A program made the translations under genes and the position numbers. This document shows, in pieces, positions 33,486-42,043 of a stretch of DNA of 64,000 nucleotides. The DNA is from Gemmatimonadales bacterium (GTDB lineage: Bacteria > Gemmatimonadota > Gemmatimonadetes > Gemmatimonadales > GWC2-71-9), in assembly GCA_041390145.1 (NCBI GenBank), contig JAWKQM010000012.1, forward strand, positions 57,885-121,884, written 5' to 3'. The notes below the pieces were generated by a model. That model did no database searches. It saw only the letters and a list, made by a program, of their open reading frames with translations, and was not told the origin of the DNA. How positions within the stretch are numbered: position 1 is the first letter of the stretch; every line of letters begins with the position of its first letter.

Positions 33486-34319
33486 ATGAACTACACTCGC
33501 CGCATGCTGGCCGCCTTGCTGACGCTGACGCCCGCCGCCGCCCTGGCGCAGGGAGTCGTCGTGGCGCCGCATGCCGTGTACATCGACCACGCCACCCGTT
33601 CCGGTTCGCTCACGCTCTACAACCCGGGGCAGGACCCGGTCGAGGTGAGCATCTCCTTCGGCTTTGGGTACCCCACCACCGACTCCGCAGGGACCGTGGG
33701 GCTGGAGCTGTTGGACTCCGCGCCCTCCGGGGAGCCGAGTGCGATGGACTGGATCCAGGCCTTCCCTCGCCGCGTGACGATCACCCAGCAGCAGCGCCAG
33801 ACGATTCGCCTCCTGGCGCAGCCGCCGGCGAATCTCCCGGATGGAGAGTACTGGGCGCGAATCATCGTGGCGGCGAAGGGCGGACAGGTGCCGGTGGCCG
33901 GGGTTCCCGATTCCGGCGAAGTCCGGGTCGGCCTCACCCTCGAGGTCCGTACCGTGCTGGCCGTGGTGTACCGAAAGGGCGCCCTCACGACGGGCATCAC
34001 GCTCGCCCCCATCAGCGCCTCGGTTGCGGCGGACACCGTCGCCGTGCGGATTCCGATGACCCGGACGGGCACCGCCGCCTATCTCGGGACCGCCATGGCC
34101 GAACTGGTTGACAGCCGCGGTGATGTCGTCGGTCAGGCCGAACGGGCGATCGGGGTCTACTACACACTCGACCCGCGACTTGAGATTCCGGTCGATTCAC
34201 TCGCCCCAGGGACCTACAAGGTCCGGGTCAGCGTCTCGACCGCCCGGCCCGACCTCCCACCCCGGACCGCGCTCCCGGCGCCACAGGTTCGGGACTCCGT
34301 GGAACTCTCCATCCCGTGA
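33486..34319 (+). CDS. PapD-like periplasmic chaperone
   Basis: 277 aa. Signal peptide 1-22 (ALAQ|GVV). The mature N-terminus VVVAPHAVYIDHATRSGSLTLYNPG matches the first two strands of PapD-like chaperones, with the conserved Asn-Pro turn; the later RVTITQQQRQTIRLLAQPP is the G1-strand zone that donates to subunits. A second beta-sandwich runs from about 170 to 265. Chaperones of this kind hold fibre subunits unfolded and hand them to the usher. It lies between subunit genes. Closer to the divergent (CS1-like or archaic) chaperones than to classical FimC, judged by eye. Confidence 0.75.
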   Translation: MNYTRRMLAALLTLTPAAALAQGVVVAPHAVYIDHATRSGSLTLYNPGQDPVEVSISFGFGYPTTDSAGTVGLELLDSAPSGEPSAMDWIQAFPRRVTITQQQRQTIRLLAQPPANLPDGEYWARIIVAAKGGQVPVAGVPDSGEVRVGLTLEVRTVLAVVYRKGALTTGITLAPISASVAADTVAVRIPMTRTGTAAYLGTAMAELVDSRGDVVGQAERAIGVYYTLDPRLEIPVDSLAPGTYKVRVSVSTARPDLPPRTALPAPQVRDSVELSIP

Positions 34320-34834
34320 GACGCATGCTCGCGGGTTTGCTCATCGCGCTGGCACCAGCCAGTGTCGCCGCCCAAAGCGCGACGATGACGAGTGTTGCCA
34401 CGGTGCGGGTGATCGGGACGCCGATCACGTTCCTCAACCTGCAGAACCTGGACTTCGCCACGGTGACCCGCGGCGTGCCCAAGACGGTTGTTCAGAATAC
34501 GGCTGCCGCCGGAAAGGTTCGCGTCACCGGGCAACCGAACGCATTTGCCCAAGTGCGGTTCACCCTGCCCACGCAGCTGGAGAACACCCAGGCGCTGCCC
34601 GGCATCACGATGCCGATCAGTTTCGCCGCGAACTCGGCCCGCTGGCGGCGCCGGCTCGACCGGGTCAACGGCGGTGTCATTTTCAATCCGGCCGTCGGCG
34701 TGAACGACGCCCGGTTCGGCGGGAATGCCAACCCATACTTCTTCGTGTATCTTGGTGGCACCGTGACTCCATCACCCTCGCAGGCTGCGGGCATCTATCA
34801 GGGAACGATCATCCTGACCATTACCTACCTCTAG
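34316..34834 (+). CDS. DUF4402-like secreted subunit 3
   Basis: 172 aa if the GTG overlapping the chaperone TGA is the start; an ATG 9 nt later is equally possible. Signal peptide about 1-20 (SVAA|QSA). QNLDFATVTRGVPKTVVQN, VRFTLPTQLE, MPISFAANSA, a NPYFFVYLGGTVTPSPSQ turn and GTIILTITYL at the C-terminus align with subunit 2. The usher-like gene begins 1 nt after its stop, so translation is coupled. Role as for subunit 2. Confidence 0.7.
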   Translation: MRRMLAGLLIALAPASVAAQSATMTSVATVRVIGTPITFLNLQNLDFATVTRGVPKTVVQNTAAAGKVRVTGQPNAFAQVRFTLPTQLENTQALPGITMPISFAANSARWRRRLDRVNGGVIFNPAVGVNDARFGGNANPYFFVYLGGTVTPSPSQAAGIYQGTIILTITYL

Positions 34835-34835
34835 C

Positions 34836-37817
34836 ATGCTGGTGGGGCTCTTGGCCAAGCTGGTCGCAGCACTGATTTTCCTTCTCATCGCCGTCGGCGT
34901 GTTTGTCGGCGGGGAGAAGTTTGTGTCGCTGATTGATCGCGCCGCCGGCCCCACGCCCCCCACCGCCGTGCGCGCCGTCCCGGACACGGTTCCCCACGCC
35001 AGCGTCGACCCAGCCCCCGTGCCCGTCCCCGAGGCGCAGCGCCGCCCGCCGCCGTCGGTCGCGGTGCTGACCCCGTCGGCGCCACCCGGCCGCCCGACGC
35101 CGTCGCAGCGGGGTGGCGAAGCCCCGGCGCCGAGGCGCGGCGCGCTCCGGCCCAGCCTGGAACCCGCGACTCCGCGTGCGGCACCGGCGCCACCGCCTCA
35201 GCGACGCACGGAAGTCGCCCCGCCGCCGGACGCACATGCAGACGCAGCTCCTGTCACCGATCCAACTCCATCGCGCGAATCCCCCACCCCGCCACAGCCT
35301 GTCGCACCGCCAATCACGCCGGCCGCCGAAGTCGACGGGCTCGAGCCTGTCCTCGTCGAACTCCAGATCGGGCGCCTGGCGAGCCGGACGGTGGCAGCGT
35401 ATCGCGATGGCGGGGTGGCCCTCATCCCCCTGACCGCGTTCTTCGACCTGGCCGAACTCGGGTATGCCACGACGCCGGCAGGGGGCGTGACGGTCCGCCT
35501 CGAACCACGGGGAGAGGATGTCCGAATCCAGGCAGGGAGCGACAGCGCCTCGGCCGGAAACCGCCGGGTGGCCATCGGCCCGGGCGCCTTGTTCCTCCGT
35601 GACGGCGTTCTCTACATGGACACCAACCCGCTGGGGGAGCTGCTCAATCTCGAGCTCGCGGTGAACTGGCCAGACCTGACGGTCTCCGTGCTCAATCCGG
35701 ACTCGCTCCCCGTGGCATTGCGAATCAAGCGGGACCAGATGCGCGCGCGCCTGGCCCAGCGATACGGCGCCACACCTGACACCACGTTGGGCCTCCCGAG
35801 AAGCAAGTGGGACGGAATGGTGTTGGACTACAACGTGGCCTTTCCGCTCTCCGACAATCTCGTCGGTGGGAGCACCTACCAGTTCAGCCTGGGGGCGCAG
35901 GTCGCCGGGGGAGCGCTTGAGGTCGGGGTGCGCAGCCTGGGGACCGTCGACTACGGCAGCGCCGAGTTCGCGGCCACATGGAAAGGCGTCTGGATCGACA
36001 ACACCTACGTCAAGCAGCTGACCCTCGGGACGACGACGCTGACCGGTCCCCGCTACGCGGGCATCCGCGGCGTGGCGGTCACCAATTCGCCCTATATTCG
36101 GCCGACCTACGTCGGGCAGCTCGACTACTACGGCCGCCTGGATCCGGGGTGGCAGCTCGAAGCCTACTCCGGGGGCCAGCTGGTGGCGTTCGACTCCATC
36201 GGCGCGAACGGCGACTACTCGATCAGCCTGCCCGTCGGCTACGGCGAAAATCCGGTGGACTTCATTGCGTACGGGCCCACCGGGCAGGTGCGGCGCTTCA
36301 ACCAGACGTATCGCGTGGTCAGCGAACAATTGCCGTACAAGCGGTTTGAGTACGGCGTCGCAGCTGGTGAGTGCGTTGCGACCCTCTGCAACGCGGCGCT
36401 GAACGCCGACCTGCACTACGGACTCTCCCGTCGTGTCACCGTGCGCGGCGGCGTGGAGGGCTATTCGCGGGACAGCCTCGCCGACCTCGTCCATCCCTAC
36501 GGCGTCGTGACCGGCCTGATCGGGAACAGCATCACGCTCGAGGGAGAAGCGGTCGGCAGCGGATGGCTTCGCGGCGCGATCCGGTTCGAGCCGTCGGTCA
36601 ATTTCCGGCTTGCCACCGGCTACACCACCTTCGACGAGACGGTGACCCGCTCGGTCATCGCGCCAGCGGGGCGCCGCTCGCAATGGCTTGCCGACGCCTT
36701 TCTCCGCCCCCGTCCCTCCCTGTCCTCGTTCTACTTTCAGGCGATGGCCGAACGCGACGAGGGGGTCGACCTCGACATGACCCGGGCGCGGGTCCAGGCC
36801 TCCGTCCAGGCGGACGGGGTGCGGCTCTATCCCTACGTGCGCTTCGAACGCTTCGTGCCGAAGATTGGCGACGCCGCACACGCCGAGTACGTGGGACTCT
36901 CGGCCTACCTGAGCGGCCACCCGTCGTGGGGTGCGATCCTCGGGGGCCTCTGGTTCCGGGGTGATGTAGAGTCGGGCGGAGGGAGCGGGCTCAATCTTGC
37001 CGCAGCGACGGTATCGCGGAGCTTCGGACCCGCGCTCCGGATTGAGGGCGGGGCGGCCTGGCGCCGAGATGTTCCCGGTACCACGTTCACATTCTCAGTC
37101 GTCTCCTACCTCCCGACCGTGCAGGCCAGGACCACCGCCATCGCGCCGACCATCGGCCCTGGAGGCGTGCAGCAGCAGGTACAAGGCGCCCTGGTCTACG
37201 ACAATAACCAGGGGCGTGTGACCGCCAATCCGAACCCCGGCATTCAACGCTCCGGTGTCTCCGGCACGGTCTTCATCGACGACAACGCGAACGGCCTCCA
37301 GGATCCCGGCGAACCGGGTGCGCGCAACGTACGCGTGATCGTCGGCTCAAACTCCACCCGCACCGACAGCGCCGGCGAATACCATGTCTGGGATATCAAC
37401 GCCTTCGACCCGGTGCTGGTACAAATTGACACCACCTCGCTCGACAATCCGCTCTACGTGCCGGCGTTCACGTCCGCGAGCCTGCAGCCGCCCCCCAACG
37501 CCTACCGTCAGTTCGACCTGCCGCTGGTGACGGGTGCCGTGCTCGAAGGCCGCGTCCTCTACGACGGCGCGCCGCTGCCAGGCGTGACGCTCGTCCTGAC
37601 CAACACCTCGAATGGGAAGGCGACGTCCATCCCCACCTTCACGGATGGCAGCTTCTATGTGCTGGGGGTCAAGCCGGGGCACTACACCCTCGAGGTGGAC
37701 ACGCGCGACCTCTCGGCGCGGCGCCTGGTCGGCACGGTGCTCCAGATCACCGCGCAGCCGAACATGCCGGACCAGCTGAGCAACCTGGTGGTGCAGGTGC
37801 GGAGCGCGACTAAGTAA
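34836..37817 (+). CDS. Usher-like outer-membrane protein with membrane anchor, Pro-rich linker and SdrD-B-like domain
   Basis: 993 aa. A hydrophobic helix (1-26) is followed by KFVSLIDRAAG with no clear signal-peptidase site, then a Pro/Ala/Arg-rich linker (about 39-165). Residues 165-300 make a small beta domain with VALIPLTAFFDLAELGY. From about 325 to 790 runs a beta-barrel-type region; inside it RGVAVTNSPYIRPTY ... LEAYSGGQLVAFDSI ... YSISLPVGYGENPVDFIAYGPTGQVRRF ... PYKRFEYGV reproduces the middle/plug region of fimbrial ushers. The C-terminus has an SdrD-B-like domain (805-880, VFIDDNANGLQDPGEPG) and a carboxypeptidase-regulatory-like domain (about 900-965, GRVLYDGAPLPGVTLVLT). It should export and assemble the DUF4402 subunits. 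Its stop overlaps the BrkB stop on the other strand by 8 bp. Confidence 0.72.
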   Translation: MLVGLLAKLVAALIFLLIAVGVFVGGEKFVSLIDRAAGPTPPTAVRAVPDTVPHASVDPAPVPVPEAQRRPPPSVAVLTPSAPPGRPTPSQRGGEAPAPRRGALRPSLEPATPRAAPAPPPQRRTEVAPPPDAHADAAPVTDPTPSRESPTPPQPVAPPITPAAEVDGLEPVLVELQIGRLASRTVAAYRDGGVALIPLTAFFDLAELGYATTPAGGVTVRLEPRGEDVRIQAGSDSASAGNRRVAIGPGALFLRDGVLYMDTNPLGELLNLELAVNWPDLTVSVLNPDSLPVALRIKRDQMRARLAQRYGATPDTTLGLPRSKWDGMVLDYNVAFPLSDNLVGGSTYQFSLGAQVAGGALEVGVRSLGTVDYGSAEFAATWKGVWIDNTYVKQLTLGTTTLTGPRYAGIRGVAVTNSPYIRPTYVGQLDYYGRLDPGWQLEAYSGGQLVAFDSIGANGDYSISLPVGYGENPVDFIAYGPTGQVRRFNQTYRVVSEQLPYKRFEYGVAAGECVATLCNAALNADLHYGLSRRVTVRGGVEGYSRDSLADLVHPYGVVTGLIGNSITLEGEAVGSGWLRGAIRFEPSVNFRLATGYTTFDETVTRSVIAPAGRRSQWLADAFLRPRPSLSSFYFQAMAERDEGVDLDMTRARVQASVQADGVRLYPYVRFERFVPKIGDAAHAEYVGLSAYLSGHPSWGAILGGLWFRGDVESGGGSGLNLAAATVSRSFGPALRIEGGAAWRRDVPGTTFTFSVVSYLPTVQARTTAIAPTIGPGGVQQQVQGALVYDNNQGRVTANPNPGIQRSGVSGTVFIDDNANGLQDPGEPGARNVRVIVGSNSTRTDSAGEYHVWDINAFDPVLVQIDTTSLDNPLYVPAFTSASLQPPPNAYRQFDLPLVTGAVLEGRVLYDGAPLPGVTLVLTNTSNGKATSIPTFTDGSFYVLGVKPGHYTLEVDTRDLSARRLVGTVLQITAQPNMPDQLSNLVVQVRSATK

Positions 37818-38679
37818 GAATCGCCCGCTGCTGCTGTTGCATGGTCCGCAGTTGCCAGGTCTCCGCCACGATCCCGCCCATCAGGAACACCAGCGCCGTA
37901 TACCACACCCAGAGCACCGTCAGGATGAGCGCCGTCAGGTGGAAGTCCACCGAGACGGTCTGGACCATCGCCACGCGCCCCAGGTACATCGCGAAGAGCC
38001 GCTTGGCCACTTCGAACGCGAGGGCGCCGAAGGCCGACGCCACCAGCGCGGCCTGCGTGTCAATCCGTCGGAGCGAGGAGTACTTGTAGAGCAGGAAGAA
38101 CAGCGTGAAGGTGAGCGTCAGGCCCAGCACCTCGGGAATCCACCGCCCGAACGAGGAAAAGAAGAAGCCCACCAGCGGCGAGTCGACTTCTCCATACGCG
38201 CGTGCGACGCGGATGCCCGCCGTGACGGCCGTGGTGAGCAGGAAGACGCCCAGCGTGAGGATGACCATCCCGACGTCGCGGAGCTTGCTGAGGAGATAGC
38301 CCACGAGAAAGTGGCGTCGCTTGGGCGGGCGGACGCTCACGTCGTACATCTGGTTGAGCGCGGTGCGGATGCTGGCAAAGAGCCGGGTGCTGAACCAGAG
38401 GAAGGCGGGCACGGCGTAGAGCGAAATCTTGCCGCCGTAGAGCGCGATGTTCCCCAGGATCTCCTCGAGCAGGAAGAAGGGATCGTGGCCCGCCGTCATG
38501 TCGTGCCTCGGAAGGAACGACTCGAAGAAGTGCGGCAGGTCGATGGCCCCGGAGCCCGCCCAGGGCTGGGCCAGCTCGGTCAAGCCGATGAGCAGGAGCA
38601 GGACAAAGGGCACGGCGGCCAGGAGCGCGTCGAAGGTGAGCGCGCTCGCCAAGAAGGGAACGTGGTTCTCGTCGGCCAC
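37810..38679 (-). CDS. YihY/BrkB-family inner-membrane protein
   Basis: 289 aa from a GTG; six TM helices with ALTFDALLAAVPFVLLLLIG, LYAVPAFLWFSTRLFASIRTALNQMYDV and a C-terminal LTVLWVWYTALVFLMGGIVAE, all typical of YihY/BrkB. The family is of uncertain function, sometimes called RNase BN by mistake. The reading frame stays open 22 codons upstream with GWHGSFRGFLGRTLQ, which looks like the normal family N-terminus but offers no ATG, GTG or TTG; translation may begin at CTG 38745, where the frame overlaps the YtxH stop. The GTG start is therefore uncertain. Confidence 0.85.
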   Translation of the reverse strand: MADENHVPFLASALTFDALLAAVPFVLLLLIGLTELAQPWAGSGAIDLPHFFESFLPRHDMTAGHDPFFLLEEILGNIALYGGKISLYAVPAFLWFSTRLFASIRTALNQMYDVSVRPPKRRHFLVGYLLSKLRDVGMVILTLGVFLLTTAVTAGIRVARAYGEVDSPLVGFFFSSFGRWIPEVLGLTLTFTLFFLLYKYSSLRRIDTQAALVASAFGALAFEVAKRLFAMYLGRVAMVQTVSVDFHLTALILTVLWVWYTALVFLMGGIVAETWQLRTMQQQQRAILT

Positions 38680-38741
38680 CTGCAGGGTGCGGCCGAGGAA
38701 GCCGCGGAACGAGCCATGCCAGCCGCGAATCTGTTTCTGGT

Positions 38742-39170
38742 TCAGATGACCGGTTCCTCGTCGTCGGCCATCGCGGCTGCGCGCCGGCGGACCCGCGCGT
38801 CGGCCAGCCGCCGCTCGAGTTCCTCCCGCGCGGAGTGGCCGGCGCCGCGGACGGCATCCCGCGCGTCACTGGCCCGTTCCCGCACGTCGTCCACCCGGTC
38901 TCGCACCGCGTCCCGGACCCGCTCCGCCTCGTCACGCACCCGATCCTTCCCCTCCTCGAACCGCTCCCCCAGGTCCTCGAGCCCGTCCTCGGCGAGATCG
39001 CGCAGGTCGCGCGCCTTGCGCTGGATGATGCGCCGCGTGTGCTCACCGCTGTGCGGGGCGAAGAGCAGCGCAAGCGCACCGCCCAGCGCCGCCCCGGCCA
39101 GGAACCACTTCACGCCGGAACCGCCGTCTTCTCTCACGTAGACCACTTCGTCGTCCTCATGTCGTGCCAT
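38742..39170 (-). CDS. YtxH-like membrane-anchored coiled-coil protein
   Basis: 142 aa. One TM helix with GVKWFLAGAALGGALALLFAP (about 17-40), the signature of YtxH, then HSGEHTRRIIQRKARDL and a highly charged helix (about 50-125) of Arg/Asp/Glu heptads (RVRDEAERVRDAVRDRVDD), like apolipoprotein/LEA-type repeats. Family members are often stress induced. The start ATG lies 1 nt before the stop of the aldolase gene in the same direction, so the two are coupled. Confidence 0.8.
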   Translation of the reverse strand: MARHEDDEVVYVREDGGSGVKWFLAGAALGGALALLFAPHSGEHTRRIIQRKARDLRDLAEDGLEDLGERFEEGKDRVRDEAERVRDAVRDRVDDVRERASDARDAVRGAGHSAREELERRLADARVRRRAAAMADDEEPVI

Positions 39171-39171
39171 G

Positions 39172-40587
39172 TCATTCTCCCGCGTCGGGGTCGTCCTCGG
39201 CGGAGACCGACACCTTCTCCAGCGAGGCATGATGCTGCACCGGCGCATGAATGAACCGGTCCACCAGGGTGTCGGTGCCGTTGACGTTCAACTGCTCGAA
39301 GAGAAACCGGAACGTGCTCTCCAGGTCGGCGGCGATCGCATCGCGCACCGCCTGGGGCAGCGACCAGCACTCCTCCTTGAACGGCCCGATGGCCTTCTTG
39401 CGCGCCTTGTAGTAGAACTGCTCGTCCGAATCCTTCGGCCCCCGGTCGCCCTGCGCGTTCGCGTCCACCCACGCGTACATCCGCGCGCGCAGTTCGGCCG
39501 GAAACTTCGGGTGATCGTAGATGATGTTCTGGAAATTGGTGGCGAGATGGATTTCACACGCCTCCACCCGCGGGAAGTTCCCGAAGGCGTTGCTCGGCAG
39601 GGTGCTGGCCCCGTGCTGGACCGCGCCCGCCATGCCGTAGTCCTGCTGAGCCACCCGGCTCAGCGCGGCGAGCGCCTCGAGGTCGAGCTTCACGGCGGCG
39701 ATGCTGCCGTCGGGAAGGACCACCCCGCCGTGTGACGTCCCCGTCTGGACCGAGATCTTGCTCAGCCCTTCCCCGACGCCGAGGTGGGCCAGGGTGGTCC
39801 GACAGCCGCGCATGAAGGCGTGGAGCTCCTCCACGGTGCTGTTCTTGTGACCCACCTCGCCGATTTCGCCGCCCACCGAGACGGTGATCCCCTCCGGCTC
39901 CCGCTCCCGGATAAAGGCCGTGATCTCCGCGCAGCGCTCGAAATTGTCGCGCTGCTGCTCCTCGAGCGTGGGCCGCGCGAGGTCCACCAGCGTGGAGGTG
40001 TCCACGTCGATGTTGTAGAACCCGGCCGCCACCTCCTCCGCGATGAGCTTCTTGACTTCCCCCACCTCGCCCTCGGGGCTGGCCGCATACTTTTTCGCGT
40101 TCACCTGGCAGTGGTCGCCCTGGATGAAGAGCGGGAGGGTGTAGCCCTCGCGCAGCGCCGCGCCGATGATCACCGCCACATATTCGTCCGGGCGCTGGGC
40201 GGTGTAGGCGATTTCGCTCCGGGCGATCTCGAGGATGATGGCCCCCGCCTTGCCCGCCAGCGCCGCCCGGAAGACGGCCCGTGCCATGTCGTAGGCCAGC
40301 ATCCGCACGTTGATGGCCGGGACGGTGAACCCGGCGCACTCGCCACGGCCCCGGGCCAGGTACAGGTCGTGGATGGAGGCCGGCCGGGCCCCGGTGGCCT
40401 GCCCCAGCTCCCAGAGGAGCCATCGGGCCGCTTCGCGCTCCGGCTCATCACCGAAGACCGCCTGCCGCACCAGGGCGTCTGTGGCCGGGCCGCGCAGCGC
40501 AGCGGCGTTCGACAGCCGGACGCCGACCGGCCCCTGGGTCACCGCGCCGCCAAAGAGTTCAATAGCCTGTTGCACGTGGTCAGTCAC
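39172..40587 (-). CDS. Class II fructose-bisphosphate aldolase-like protein, long form
   Basis: 471 aa, GTG start with GAGGA upstream. Residues about 85-420 hold the class II aldolase TIM barrel: FTVPAINVRMLAYD, zinc/base pair D158-H159 in FIQGDHCQVN, GGEIGEVGHKN, QTGTSHGG and a zinc His in AVQHGAS. About 85 extra N-terminal and 50 C-terminal residues make it longer than E. coli FbaA (359 aa). It likely cleaves or forms fructose-1,6-bisphosphate; tagatose- or other ketose-bisphosphate cannot be ruled out. pgi and pyk on the same strand support glycolysis. A -10-like TAGATT lies about 50 nt upstream. Confidence 0.85.
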   Translation of the reverse strand: MTDHVQQAIELFGGAVTQGPVGVRLSNAAALRGPATDALVRQAVFGDEPEREAARWLLWELGQATGARPASIHDLYLARGRGECAGFTVPAINVRMLAYDMARAVFRAALAGKAGAIILEIARSEIAYTAQRPDEYVAVIIGAALREGYTLPLFIQGDHCQVNAKKYAASPEGEVGEVKKLIAEEVAAGFYNIDVDTSTLVDLARPTLEEQQRDNFERCAEITAFIREREPEGITVSVGGEIGEVGHKNSTVEELHAFMRGCRTTLAHLGVGEGLSKISVQTGTSHGGVVLPDGSIAAVKLDLEALAALSRVAQQDYGMAGAVQHGASTLPSNAFGNFPRVEACEIHLATNFQNIIYDHPKFPAELRARMYAWVDANAQGDRGPKDSDEQFYYKARKKAIGPFKEECWSLPQAVRDAIAADLESTFRFLFEQLNVNGTDTLVDRFIHAPVQHHASLEKVSVSAEDDPDAGE

Positions 40588-40663
40588 GAATGTCGTCCTC
40601 GTAAGTGGGAACAGGGGCGGATGGCAAAATCTAGACCGCCGACCGCCTCAGCGCCAAACTGGT

Positions 40664-42043
40664 TCAGGCCGTGTCCGCGTCGGGATCCACTGGAGCCGCC
40701 GGCGGCTCGAAGCCGACCCGGCCGAGCGCCCCGAACGTGAGGCGCTTGCCGAGCTCCACACCGGGCTGGTCGAAGGGATTGACCCCGTACCAGCATCCGG
40801 CGTACCCGGTGGCCAGCTGGAAGAACATCAGCAGTTCCCCCACCGACTCCGGCGAAAGATTGGGGAGCGCGACCGTGCAGTTCATTCGGCCCATCTGCGC
40901 AAGCGCCGCGGAGGTGGCCTCGTACTCGGCCCGCAGCAAGCCCCCCAGCGTCTGCCCGCCGAGGCAGGCGACCTCCTCCGGCATCCCATCCAGTTCGGGA
41001 ATCAGCACATCCTCACCGGGATCCGAGACGGTGACGAAGGTGATCAGCTTGTCGAAGGGCCCTTCCATGTACAGCTGCACCTGCGAGTGCTGGTCCGTGG
41101 CTCCGACGGAGGCGACCGGGGTAGGACCGGTATGGACCACCTGCCCCTCCCGGTCCAGCCGCTTGCCCAGGCTCTCCGCCCAGAGCTGGCGAAACCACTC
41201 CGCCACGTCGCGCAGCCGGTCGCTGTAGGGCATCAGCACGTGCACCCGGGCACCGACCTGCGTATCCGCCGCCCAGTGCAGCCCCGCATACAGCGCGGCC
41301 GGGTTCTCGATGAGCTCCGTCGCCTCGGCTTTGGCGACGGCACGCGCGGCCCCCTGCACGAGGGCGGCGATGTCGATGCCCACCAGCGCCGCCGGCAGCA
41401 GCCCGACCGGCGAGAGCACGCTGAAGCGGCCGCCGACATCGGGCGGGACCTCGAGCGTGGCAATCCCCTCACTGGCGGCCAGCGCCCGGAGGGCACCCTT
41501 CTCGGGGTCGGTGGTGAACACCAGGTGCCGGCTGGCAGCCCCACCGAGCGCGTCGTCGAGCCATTTCCGGACCACGAGATACTGCGCCAGCGTCTCGGCG
41601 GTCCCTCCCGACTTGCTGATCACGTTGACCAGGACGCGCCGCGGGTCGATGCGCCGGAGCGCCGCGCCCACCGAGGTGGGATCCACGTTGTCCAGCAGCG
41701 TCAGCCGGGGGAAGAACTCGCGCCCCTCGTCGTCGAGTTCATTCCACGCGGGGGGGCGCAGCGCCGAGAGCAGGGCCCGCGCGCCGAGGGCGGAGCCGCC
41801 GATGCCGAGCACCAGCACATGGTCGTAAGCCTGCCCGAGCCCCTCGGCGAACGCCGCGATCTGGCGGACGGTCTTCGCCTGCCTGGCCAGGCCGTAGAAG
41901 CCGTATTCTCCGGCCGCCTGCCGCTCCCGCACCTCGGCCTGGATGGCGGCGAACCGGCGGCAAAGTTCGTCCAATCGACGCCGTGGCAGGCCGTGCTCGC
42001 CGTCGAGGCGATCCTGGATGACCCTGCCGTAGTGCAGCTTCAT
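40664..42043 (-). CDS. pgi: Glucose-6-phosphate isomerase
   Basis: 459 aa. VLVLGIGGSALGARALLSAL for the phosphate-binding loop, VNVISKSGGTAETLAQYLV (SIS fold), GGRFSVLSPVGLLPAALVGID and the C-terminal GMPEEVACLGGQTLGG and VNPFDQPGVELGK with the ring-opening Lys. Interconverts glucose- and fructose-6-phosphate. Its length and motif spacing match the shorter Pgi of Firmicutes and Thermus rather than the 550-aa enterobacterial form. The ATG overlaps the stop of the MBL-fold gene. Confidence 0.94.
   Translation of the reverse strand: MKLHYGRVIQDRLDGEHGLPRRRLDELCRRFAAIQAEVRERQAAGEYGFYGLARQAKTVRQIAAFAEGLGQAYDHVLVLGIGGSALGARALLSALRPPAWNELDDEGREFFPRLTLLDNVDPTSVGAALRRIDPRRVLVNVISKSGGTAETLAQYLVVRKWLDDALGGAASRHLVFTTDPEKGALRALAASEGIATLEVPPDVGGRFSVLSPVGLLPAALVGIDIAALVQGAARAVAKAEATELIENPAALYAGLHWAADTQVGARVHVLMPYSDRLRDVAEWFRQLWAESLGKRLDREGQVVHTGPTPVASVGATDQHSQVQLYMEGPFDKLITFVTVSDPGEDVLIPELDGMPEEVACLGGQTLGGLLRAEYEATSAALAQMGRMNCTVALPNLSPESVGELLMFFQLATGYAGCWYGVNPFDQPGVELGKRLTFGALGRVGFEPPAAPVDPDADTA

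Noticed and set aside
37810..37817. Frameshift or assembly error where usher and BrkB stop codons overlap
   Set aside because: Convergent genes overlapping by a few bases are ordinary, and both proteins end as expected; the TonB/SGNH pair at 56854-56857 does the same.
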